Made by a program: the position numbers and the translations under genes
NCBI GenBank assembly: GCA_013817135.1
Contig: JACDDF010000148.1
Location: forward strand, 1 to 6,274
Direction: 5' to 3'
DNA from: Nitrospirales bacterium
GTDB lineage: Bacteria > Nitrospirota > Nitrospiria > Nitrospirales > UBA8639
DNA length: 6,274 nucleotides
Notes under the pieces: model-generated
What the model saw: the letters and a program-made list of their open reading frames with translations, nothing else
The model's database searches: none
Told to the model about the DNA's origin: nothing
Part shown: piece by piece, positions 1 through 5,593 of the stretch
How the letters are laid out: each line of letters starts with the position of its first letter
Numbering within the stretch: position 1 is the stretch's first letter

Positions 1-579
1 GTTTTGATTGGCGCAGAAGGGCTTGGAGCACCCTTACAGGAGGAGAAAGAAATTTCCATCCCGTTAACGAAAGCGCAGATTGAACAAAGTCCATTAAAAG
101 GAACCGTTCCTCCCGTTTCACAACAAAAACCCATTCCCCTGCAAACAGCCCATCATGATCCCCCCTTTCTAGGCGGTCCGGAGGGTTTTCCTCCTGTGTT
201 TCCGGGAATGCAACCGGGGGCCATTGTCATGGTTGAAGCCGAAAAGGAACTGATGAAAGCGCAACGTCACATGCAGAAGCCGACAGCACAAAAGCCTCAT
301 TTGCGCAGTATTAAAGAAGTTGTGGGATATACGCTCGTGACCTCAGATGGGAAGAAGGTCCGTCTGGAGGATTTCATGATTGAAATGAATAATGGGCCAT
401 GGCTGATCCGATGGGTGATCGCATCAGAATACAAATGGTGGCCAGGGAAAAGAGTCTTGCTGGGGACAGAAGAGATTTTAAAGGTGGATTGCGGAAGTCA
501 AACAGTGCAAGTTGAATTGACTCATAATGAGCTGAGCGTCAGTCCGGAGATTGATTCTCTTACGGAGGTGAATCGATAG
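1..579 (+). CDS. Tandem PRC-barrel domain protein, 5' end outside window
   Basis: The frame is open from the first base (GTT TTG ATT) to a TAG at 577-579, giving 192 visible residues. The TTG at 4 is probably not the start, because the first residues (VLIGAEGLG) look like the late strand of a PRC-barrel (usually KVLISP...) and are followed by the typical exit IPLTKAQIEQSP. A proline- and glycine-rich linker (about residues 30-85) leads to a second, complete PRC-barrel at about 100-185, with LRSIKEVVGY, a DGKKVRLEDFMIE strand, the WWPGKRVLL motif and a closing VELTHNELSVSPEID. Two-barrel proteins of this kind are common in environmental bacteria. They are soluble, have no known enzymatic role and are often stress-linked; PRC-barrels occur in RimM and photosynthetic reaction centre H subunits. 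I see no signal peptide or membrane segment in the visible part. The domain call is firm; the function is unknown. Confidence 0.85.
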   Translation, partial: VLIGAEGLGAPLQEEKEISIPLTKAQIEQSPLKGTVPPVSQQKPIPLQTAHHDPPFLGGPEGFPPVFPGMQPGAIVMVEAEKELMKAQRHMQKPTAQKPHLRSIKEVVGYTLVTSDGKKVRLEDFMIEMNNGPWLIRWVIASEYKWWPGKRVLLGTEEILKVDCGSQTVQVELTHNELSVSPEIDSLTEVNR

Positions 580-886
580 AAAGAATCCCGTTTCAGAGAA
601 GAATCGAAAGTAAATTCTGATTCTCGTCTTACTTGAATATCTCCTTTTTTGACCAAAGACAAGGCTTCATTTCATGTCATGGAGGAGCAAAAACATGATC
701 CCAGGGTTTTAGTGAGTCTGAATTCTCTTCCATCCATGTTAAAAAAAGTCGTGAGACTCTGAAATTGGAGCGAAGAAGGAAAATATCGGTGTGCGGTGGA
801 TTCTCTATTTCGGCAGCGCGGCCAATCGAACATTAAGCCTGACAGGCCGGTAATGAAAAATTAAACAGTCAAACATACGGTCGGAG
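580..886. other. Gap between PRC-barrel gene and pgk relic, no recognisable gene
   Basis: This stretch is AT-richer than the enzyme genes downstream and has no frame with a recognisable product. A 27-codon open frame at 679-762 (starts MEEQKHDPRV) has no ribosome site of its own and I cannot identify it. A five-codon frame at 695-712 follows a good GGAGGAG at 681-687, but it is too short to claim. Weak inverted repeats (for example AAGTAA at 608-613 with TTACTT at 629-634) lie 30-55 bases after the PRC-barrel stop, and a CCTTTTTT run follows further on. This could be a poor terminator but is not convincing. The region may be degraded sequence like its right-hand neighbour. Confidence 0.5.
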
Positions 887-1526
887 ATGAAGGGTGGAAC
901 TAAGAAAAACACAGCGAACAATCAATTTTCCTTACAAGGCCAAACGGTATTCTTTCGAGTCGGCTTTAACGTCCCTATTGGGAAAAATGGTCAGGTGAGT
1001 CACGACACACGTATTCGTCAGACGGTGCCAACCTTTCGGTTTGCTATGGAGCAAGGTGCGAAAATCATTCTGGCCTCACATCTTGGTAGGCCAAAGGGAA
1101 AGGTTGATTCATCATTGAGTCTGGAACCTGTCAGGAATTGTCTCAGTGGTCTTCTCAATCATGATGTGAATTTCGCGTCGGATTGTGTGGGAACAGAAGT
1201 CGAAGGTCAGGTGAAAAAACTGTCTTCAGGTGAAGTCTTGCTGCTGGAAAATCTTCGATTCCACCAAGAGGAAGAAGCGAACGATGTAGAATTTGCTCAA
1301 GCTTAGGCAGCGTGGGCTGACATCTACATCAATGATGCGTTTAGTGCCTTGCACCGCAACCATGCCTCCATCGTGGGGATGCCGAAACATGTTGCCGTCA
1401 AAGGAATCGGATTTCTCATGAAGAAGGAGGTTGAGGCCCTCTCCCCTCTGTTGAAAGAACCGAAAAAGCCGTTTGCGGTCATTCTTGTCGGAGCCAAAGT
1501 AAAAGGTAAGATCGGTTTAATCCAAG
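887..1526 (+). pseudogene. pgk: Phosphoglycerate kinase remnant, front half only, with internal stop
   Basis: Phosphoglycerate kinase interconverts 1,3-bisphosphoglycerate plus ADP and 3-phosphoglycerate plus ATP. The reading from 887 shows family motifs in order: the FNVP loop, DTRIRQTVPT, ILASHLGRPKGKV, GEVLLLENLRFHQEEE, then after the stop ADIYINDAF, HRNHASIVGMP, GFLMKKEVEAL and a damaged GAKV..KIGLIQ strand. A TAG at 1304-1306 interrupts the frame between FAQA and AAWAD, at a place where the family usually has leucine; homology continues in the same frame. Only about 200 of roughly 395 residues survive. The C-terminal nucleotide-binding half is missing and homology stops near 1525. Key positions are also altered: the usual RVDFNVP reads RVGFNVP (codon 962-964 GGC), the usual ILGGAKVSDKIG reads ILVGAKVKGKIG, and NDAFG reads NDAFS. 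The ATG at 887 directly abuts GGAG with no spacing, so the original start is uncertain. Family assignment and pseudogene status are both well supported. Confidence 0.9.
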
Positions 1527-1625
1527 GAATGCCAGGCGATCAAGTATGTACGCGAAAAAATGGGCTTAACCCAGATTATTGTGATGATTCTTTTGCGGGA
1601 GGCCCAGCGTCTCCTTTCGCAATAA
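1527..1625 (+). pseudogene. ppsA: Fragment of phosphoenolpyruvate synthase fused behind the pgk remnant
   Basis: In a different frame from the pgk remnant, codons from 1527 read ECQAIKYVREKMGLTQIIV followed by MI. This matches a conserved block of phosphoenolpyruvate synthase (pyruvate, water dikinase), where E. coli PpsA has ECEAVKRVRNDMGLTNVEI followed by MIPF. After that the expected PFxRT is missing or scrambled, the frame continues as LLREAQRLLSQ and ends at TAA 1623-1625. Frame 1 from 1591 reads FCG and stays open to a TAG at 1753-1755, possibly containing further frameshifted remnant, but I cannot match it with confidence. The enzyme is about 790 residues, so this is roughly 4 percent of it, with no start and no active-site parts. 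It appears to be joined to pgk by a deletion that removed the back of pgk and most of pps. The identification rests on recalled family sequence, not on a search. Confidence 0.65.
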
Positions 1626-1765
1626 AATAGAGCGTGAGAATGAGGGGAAAGGTTATGTAGCTGGAGAGGAGCATAGATCACGGCTCAAAAGCATACAAGA
1701 AAAACAGAACTCTGTCTTATTCTTCGGTAGAGGCGCTTTGCACGGCAAAATATAGAGAACCATGT

Positions 1766-3001
1766 ATGGAAATGAGGGACCACCCACAGGATATTGCTGA
1801 AATCTGGCAGAGGCTTGTGACTCCGGATGGAGGCAAGATCGTCTACCTGATTCTCGACGGGCTCGGAGGGCTGGCGGATCGTCAACGAGGGGGCACCGAA
1901 TTACAGGTCGCCAATACACCCAATCTGGATGATTTGGCAGGGGAGTCAAGTTGTGGGCTGTTAGAGATCGTCGGGCCGGGTGTGACGCCGGGAAGCGGAC
2001 CGGGCCATCTGGCCTTGTTTGGTTACGATCCTCTGCGATACATGATTGGCCGGGGCATTCTCTCCGCGCTGGGGATCGACTTCGACCTGCAAGAAGGAGG
2101 TATCGCGGCACGAGTGAATTTTGCCACCCTGGATCAGCAGGGGATCGTCACGGACCGCCGGGCAGGCCGGATTCCGACGGAGAAGAATAAGTCGTTAGCG
2201 AAGCGTATCAGGGAAGAAGTCAGTCTGGAGTTCGAGGGAGAGTATTTTTTTGAAACGGTGAGTGAACATCGGGCCGTTCTGATACTCCGGGGAATGGAAC
2301 TCTCGAGGAAAGTCGAGGATACCGATCCCCAACACACCGGCGTTCCGCCGCGCGATCCGATGCCCCGTTCCTCATCTGCCAAGAAAACCGCTCAACTCAT
2401 TCGCCGTTTTCTTGACCAGGTGGCCGATGTCCTCAAGGAAGAATCGCCGGCCAATGGGATTCTTTTGCGTGGATTCGATCAATATCAAGCGTTTCCTTCG
2501 TTACAAGAACGTTTCGCGTTGCAGGGAGTCTGTCTGGCCGATTATCCCATGTATCGCGGACTTTCCCGCTTGTTAGGTTTGGCTGTTCCACCACCGCCAG
2601 GCGGACTTCGTCAGCGTGTCGAATGCCTTCGACAGGAGGTTAAAAATTCGCATGATTTTTATTTTCTTCACGTGAAGCATACCGATAGCCGCGGGGAAGA
2701 TGGAGATTTTGATGCCAAGGTCAAAGCCATAGAAGAGGTGGATGCGTTGATTCCACTGATCAGGGCGTCGGAGCCGGATGTCCTGGTCGTGACGGCCGAT
2801 CATTCGACGCCCGCCGTCATGGGCCGGCACAGCTGGCATCCTGTGCCGGTCTTGATCCATGCGCAAACGGCTAGACGGGATAAGGTCAACCGGTTTGATG
2901 AAGAAGCCTGTCTCCACGGAGCACTGGGTATTCGGCCCGGGCATCACTTGATGGGGCTGGCTCTGGCCCATGCCGGCCGGTTACAGAAATTCGGGGCGTG
3001 A
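1766..3001 (+). CDS. apgM: 2,3-bisphosphoglycerate-independent phosphoglycerate mutase, archaeal type
   Basis: The 411-residue product interconverts 3-phosphoglycerate and 2-phosphoglycerate in the cytoplasm, in lower glycolysis/gluconeogenesis. It belongs to the alkaline phosphatase metalloenzyme superfamily (ApgM branch, typically about 400-430 residues). Visible landmarks are the first metal aspartate in LILDGLGG (Asp31), TPNLDDLA (51-58), the phospho-acceptor serine in TPGSGPGHLALFGYDP (Ser77), the substrate-binding RRAGRIPT (131-138), the HVKHTD motif (302-307) with Asp312, TADHSTP (Asp345, His346) and RHSWHPVP (His355, His358). All expected metal ligands appear present, so it should be active. 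The start is soft: ATG 1766 and ATG 1772 are in the same frame, no good Shine-Dalgarno is seen (only GAGA at 1755-1758), and core homology begins near residue 24. It follows the pgk/pps relics and precedes transketolase by 181 bases, all on one strand. The family call is strong; the exact start is less certain. Confidence 0.93.
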   Translation: MEMRDHPQDIAEIWQRLVTPDGGKIVYLILDGLGGLADRQRGGTELQVANTPNLDDLAGESSCGLLEIVGPGVTPGSGPGHLALFGYDPLRYMIGRGILSALGIDFDLQEGGIAARVNFATLDQQGIVTDRRAGRIPTEKNKSLAKRIREEVSLEFEGEYFFETVSEHRAVLILRGMELSRKVEDTDPQHTGVPPRDPMPRSSSAKKTAQLIRRFLDQVADVLKEESPANGILLRGFDQYQAFPSLQERFALQGVCLADYPMYRGLSRLLGLAVPPPPGGLRQRVECLRQEVKNSHDFYFLHVKHTDSRGEDGDFDAKVKAIEEVDALIPLIRASEPDVLVVTADHSTPAVMGRHSWHPVPVLIHAQTARRDKVNRFDEEACLHGALGIRPGHHLMGLALAHAGRLQKFGA

Positions 3002-3018
3002 CAGGGATGGCTTATGAC

Positions 3019-3046
3019 AACCGGTATCCGTCACGGCCATACGGTT
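3019..3046 (+). other. Bulged hairpin after the mutase stop codon
   Basis: An 11-bp interrupted stem lies 18 bases after the mutase stop: AACC (3019-3022), one bulged G, GTAT (3024-3027), CCG (3028-3030), loop TCA, CGG (3034-3036), bulged CC, ATAC (3039-3042), GGTT (3043-3046). No run of T follows, so it is not a standard intrinsic terminator. It could protect the mutase mRNA end or separate mutase from transketolase expression. The pairing is visible; the role is inference. Confidence 0.4.
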
Positions 3047-3100
3047 TCCGCCAATGAAAAACAGAGAAGGCCAATAGAAACCCTTGCTAAGAAATAATTT

Positions 3101-3130
3101 TTGTGAATCTTTCATATTGTGCAGCTAATA
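3101..3130 (+). promoter_or_regulatory. Possible sigma70-like promoter ahead of transketolase
   Basis: TTGTGA (3101-3106) and CTAATA (3125-3130) are 18 bases apart in an AT-rich patch, 53 bases before the transketolase start. This would fit independent transcription of the gene after the hairpin at 3019-3046. Both hexamers are imperfect matches to TTGACA/TATAAT, and such matches arise by chance in AT-rich DNA. Confidence 0.22.
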
Positions 3131-3170
3131 GTCCGGTATATCGTTATTCAACAATTTACTTCATCAATCC

Positions 3171-3174
3171 GGAG
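3171..3174 (+). promoter_or_regulatory. Ribosome binding site of transketolase
   Basis: GGAG lies 8 bases before the ATG at 3183 (GGAGAAAACGTTATG), a standard spacing. It supports that ATG as the transketolase start and is the clearest ribosome site in the window. Confidence 0.7.
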
Positions 3175-3182
3175 AAAACGTT

Positions 3183-5051
3183 ATGACACATTCAGCCAAT
3201 CAAGACCATCTCCAACAACTCTCAACCTTAATGCGGCATTGGATTCTCACGAGCAGCCATCAGGCCGGGTCGGGACATCCCACCTCCTCATTGTCGGCAG
3301 TTGAACTGATGGTGGATTTATTTTTTGAGGGGCATTTCCGTTTTGATGTCGATAAGCCGGATTTTCCAAATAATGATCGGCTGATCTTTTCCAAAGGTCA
3401 CGCCTCACCGCTGCTCTACACACTATGGGCGGCGGCCGGGCAGATTACGGAACAGGAGTTGATGACCTACCGGGAGTTCGGCAGTCCGCTCGAAGGCCAC
3501 GCGACCTCCCGGTTCCGGTTTGCCGAAGCGGCCACAGGGTCGTTGGGCCAAGGACTCTCGATCGGCGTGGGCATGGCTCTCAATGCCAAATATTTGGATC
3601 GCCTTCCATACCGTACGTTTGTCTTGCTGGGCGATAGCGAGATGGCCGAGGGATCGCAATGGGAGGCCCTGCAACTTGCCGCGCATTACAAGTTGAATAA
3701 TCTCGTCGGCATTCTCGATGTCAACCGGCTGGGCCAGCGCGGCGAAACGATGTATGGCCATGATCTAACCGCCTACCAGCAGCGAATTGACGCCTTCGGG
3801 TGGCAAACGATAGTGGTTGAGAATGGTCATGATCATGGTCAGGTGCTAAAGGCGTATGAGGCCACCGCAACAGCGACAGCCCGGCCGGTCATGATTATCG
3901 CAAAAACCATAAAGGGAAAAGGGATCTCCTTCCTCGCGGACAAAGACGGGTGGCATGGAAAAGCGCTGGATGATGAAAAAATGCAACAGGCGCTAAAAGA
4001 ACTGGGCGAGGTCGATCATTCTGTGCGTGGGAAGATTGCCAAGCCGACGGATGAGAAGCCTCAAGAGCCGAAAGCCCGCCAGGCAGAGCCCTTCAACTAT
4101 ACATTGGGTGAAAAAGTGCCAACACGTATGGCGTATGGAAAAGCCCTGACGAGGCTCGCGCCGCAGTTTCCCGAACTGATCGCGATGGACGGGGAAGTCA
4201 GCAATTCGACGAAAGCCGAATTATTCCGGGATGAATATCCTGACCGGTTTTTTGAAATGTTCATTGCCGAACAAAATATGGTCGGAGCGGCGTTGGGACT
4301 GTCCTTGCGCGGCAAGCTGCCGTTCGTGTCTACCTTTGCGGCATTTATGGCCAGAGCCTTTGATCAGATCCGCATGGGCCGCTATTCCGATCCGAATATT
4401 AAATTCGTCGGCTCGCATGCGGGAGTGTCCATTGGAGAGGATGGGCCATCCCAAATGGGGTTGGAAGATATTGCCATGTTTCGCACCATTCTTGATGGCG
4501 TTGTGCTCTATCCGTGCGATGCGGTGTCCACTGAACGGTTGGTGGAGGCGATGGCCAGGCATCAGGGGATCGCCTATCTGCGGACGACTCGCGGAAGTAC
4601 CCCGGTGATTTATGAGAATCAGGAACAATTTACCATCGGCGGTTGCAAAATTCTCCGGCAAAGCGAGGAGGATCAGGTGACGGTGATCGGAGCAGGCATA
4701 ACGGTCCATGAAGCGCTCAAAGCGCATGACCTTCTCTTGGAGGAGGGCTGGCGCATCCGGGTCGTCGACTTGTATTCCATCAAGCCGATGGATATCCCTG
4801 CGGTCCGTGCAGCGGCGGAAGCCACAGGCTTGGTTATCACGGTTGAGGATCATTATGCCGAAGGCGGCTTGGGTGAAGCTGTGCGAAGCGCTCTTGCTGA
4901 GAGTCCTGCGAAGGTGCATTGCCTGGCGGTCCGAAAGCGACCGAAAAGCGGTAAGCCGGAGGAATTACTGGATGATGAAGAAATTTCGGCAACCGCCATT
5001 ATCGAGAAAGTCAGGAGTCACTTGGCGGCTCTAGTCTCCGGCAGGTCATAG
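3183..5051 (+). CDS. tkt: Transketolase, single-chain, animal-type
   Basis: This thiamine-diphosphate enzyme moves two-carbon ketol units between sugar phosphates (for example xylulose-5-P with ribose-5-P or erythrose-4-P), in the cytoplasmic pentose phosphate pathway. The 622 residues match the length of mammalian transketolases rather than the ~660 of E. coli TktA. The cofactor/N-terminal domain (about 1-280) shows SGHPTSS (His32), SKGHASP (His73), EGHATSR (His106), the metal/cofactor motif GDSEMAEG (150-157) with LDVNRLGQ (Asn181), and KTIKGKG. The pyrimidine-binding domain (about 310-475) carries the catalytic glutamate in FIAEQNMV (Glu363), STFAAFMARAFDQIRM, SHAGVSIGEDGPSQM (411-425) and the phosphate-binding LRTTRG. 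The C-terminal domain (about 490-615) includes VEDHYAEGGLGEAV. A GGAG 8 bases upstream supports the start. GDS replaces the textbook GDG, which may be normal for this subfamily. No disruption is seen, so the gene should be functional. Confidence 0.96.
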   Translation: MTHSANQDHLQQLSTLMRHWILTSSHQAGSGHPTSSLSAVELMVDLFFEGHFRFDVDKPDFPNNDRLIFSKGHASPLLYTLWAAAGQITEQELMTYREFGSPLEGHATSRFRFAEAATGSLGQGLSIGVGMALNAKYLDRLPYRTFVLLGDSEMAEGSQWEALQLAAHYKLNNLVGILDVNRLGQRGETMYGHDLTAYQQRIDAFGWQTIVVENGHDHGQVLKAYEATATATARPVMIIAKTIKGKGISFLADKDGWHGKALDDEKMQQALKELGEVDHSVRGKIAKPTDEKPQEPKARQAEPFNYTLGEKVPTRMAYGKALTRLAPQFPELIAMDGEVSNSTKAELFRDEYPDRFFEMFIAEQNMVGAALGLSLRGKLPFVSTFAAFMARAFDQIRMGRYSDPNIKFVGSHAGVSIGEDGPSQMGLEDIAMFRTILDGVVLYPCDAVSTERLVEAMARHQGIAYLRTTRGSTPVIYENQEQFTIGGCKILRQSEEDQVTVIGAGITVHEALKAHDLLLEEGWRIRVVDLYSIKPMDIPAVRAAAEATGLVITVEDHYAEGGLGEAVRSALAESPAKVHCLAVRKRPKSGKPEELLDDEEISATAIIEKVRSHLAALVSGRS

Positions 5052-5088
5052 CGCCTTTTGTCATCGCCGATGAGCAAAACCCAGTTCT

Positions 5089-5116
5089 TTCTTGAGTAAT
5101 TGATAGGGCTCAAGAG
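5089..5116 (+). other. Stem-loop about 40 bases after the transketolase stop
   Basis: TCTTGAG (5090-5096) pairs exactly with CTCAAGA (5109-5115), and an outer T-G wobble makes 8 bp with a 12-base loop. It is not followed by a T run, so I call it a 3' stem-loop of transketolase mRNA rather than a terminator. Function is unproven. Confidence 0.35.
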
Positions 5117-5148
5117 TCATGTGAGGATGAAGACGTATGGGAAAGACG

Positions 5149-5187
5149 ATGAAAGCCTTTGTCATGATGGGAATAGGAAAGGCAGGT
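5149..5187 (+). pseudogene. Possible N-terminal remnant of a zinc-dependent alcohol dehydrogenase
   Basis: The frame from ATG 5149 begins MKAFVMMGIGKAG, very close to the opening of medium-chain zinc-dependent alcohol dehydrogenases (typically MKAFVM..IG.VGW.EKP). The following residues (QHNWQFYGDGSYS) do not continue the family pattern, and the frame stops at TGA 5242-5244 after 31 codons. None of the zinc ligands or the nucleotide-binding fold is present. It lies 97 bases after transketolase in the same direction, so it may be what is left of a next gene in the cluster. The match is only about 13 residues and comes from memory of the family, so chance similarity is possible. Confidence 0.4.
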
Positions 5188-5392
5188 CAGCATAATTGGC
5201 AGTTTTATGGAGATGGCTCATATTCTACAGTGTACCTGCTCTGAAAGTGCTTGCCAGAAAGGATGGCGTTCGGCATGTATTTCACCGCTGGCGGATGCTG
5301 GACCATCTGTCCCCAAAATTGTCGACGGAGCACGGTAACGACTTGAGGGGAAAAATGAGGATCCGGCCGTGAGGCACACTAGTAAAACTAGA

Positions 5393-5428
5393 AGAGGAAT
5401 GGTAAAAAGATAACCTCTCGTCTTTTTT
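5393..5428 (+). terminator. Weak intrinsic-terminator-like hairpin
   Basis: AGAGG (5393-5397) can pair with CCTCT (5414-5418) across a 16-base loop, and a T-rich run with six consecutive Ts (5423-5428) follows four bases later. The stem is short and the loop large, so it is a modest candidate. It would end transcription coming through transketolase before the insertion sequence. Confidence 0.3.
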
Positions 5429-5472
5429 ATTTGAGGGAACCTTCACCATTGCGAGATCTACTAAGGATTTCC

Positions 5473-5515
5473 GAGGTTTTTAAGGGAAACATATTATGGG
5501 AACCTCTAAAAACTC
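5473..5515. repeat. Imperfect inverted repeat around the presumed insertion sequence end
   Basis: GAGGTTTTTAAGG (5473-5485) is nearly the reverse complement of CCTCTAAAAACTC (5503-5515), with one indel on each side. A second copy of GGGAACCT stands at 5435-5442, besides the one at 5498-5505. The right arm lies within the presumed left tip of the IS5-family element. The left arm could be an old end of a related element or part of the target sequence. Confidence 0.35.
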
Positions 5516-5576
5516 CTGGTTTTGTCTGAATACCCGGCGAACTCGGTTTGAAACCTTGGAAGCAGAGAATGCGTGG

Positions 5577-5593
5577 GCCCCAGTGGGGCTTTT
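5577..5593 (+). terminator. Hairpin with T run just inside the insertion sequence, facing inward
   Basis: GCCCC (5577-5581), loop AGT, GGGGC (5585-5589) and TTTT (5590-5593) form a compact GC-only stem followed by Ts on the plus strand. It overlaps the TAA stop of the minus-strand transposase (5592-5594). In this orientation it would stop outside transcription, such as read-through from the transketolase side, before it runs antisense into the transposase gene. The structure is clear; the role is inference. Confidence 0.5.

Larger units (their letters stand above)
5052..5497. other. Gap between transketolase and the insertion sequence, mostly non-coding or decayed
   Basis: About 445 bases carry no intact recognisable gene on either strand. 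Contents are a hairpin (5089-5116), a short alcohol-dehydrogenase-like start (5149-5187), an unidentified 58-codon open frame from TTG 5196 to TGA 5370-5372, and a weak terminator-like hairpin (5393-5428). The 58-codon frame (contains PALKVLARKDGVRH and FHRWRMLDHLSPKLS) has no ribosome site and I recognise nothing in it; it could be a remnant. The stretch reads as debris between the enzyme cluster and the insertion sequence. Confidence 0.5.

Noticed and set aside
1349..1630. Second half of the pgk remnant as a separate gene starting at TTG 1349
   Set aside because: The TTG is an internal codon in frame with the upstream part, with no ribosome site, and the product would lack both a complete N-domain and the nucleotide-binding domain.
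1697..1725. ACAGA-AC-TCTGT inverted repeat as a terminator before the mutase
   Set aside because: The loop would be only two bases and no T run follows, so it cannot act as an intrinsic terminator.
1762..1800. 12-codon frame (ATG 1762) overlapping the mutase start, as a leader peptide
   Set aside because: It shows no run of a regulatory amino acid, no attenuator hairpin and no ribosome site; overlap with the mutase ATG is probably chance.
1653..2111. Minus-strand open frame of 152 codons over the start of the mutase gene
   Set aside because: It is antisense to a well-identified gene, rich in Arg, Pro and Ser as expected for a shadow frame, and matches no family I know.
3119..3304. Plus-strand frame of 61 codons overlapping the transketolase start
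   Set aside because: It lacks a ribosome site and is out of frame with the strongly supported transketolase start at 3183.
4221..4919. Long minus-strand open frame (232 codons) opposite transketolase
   Set aside because: It lies wholly inside the transketolase gene, has no recognisable domain or ribosome site, and is explained by the codon composition of the real gene.
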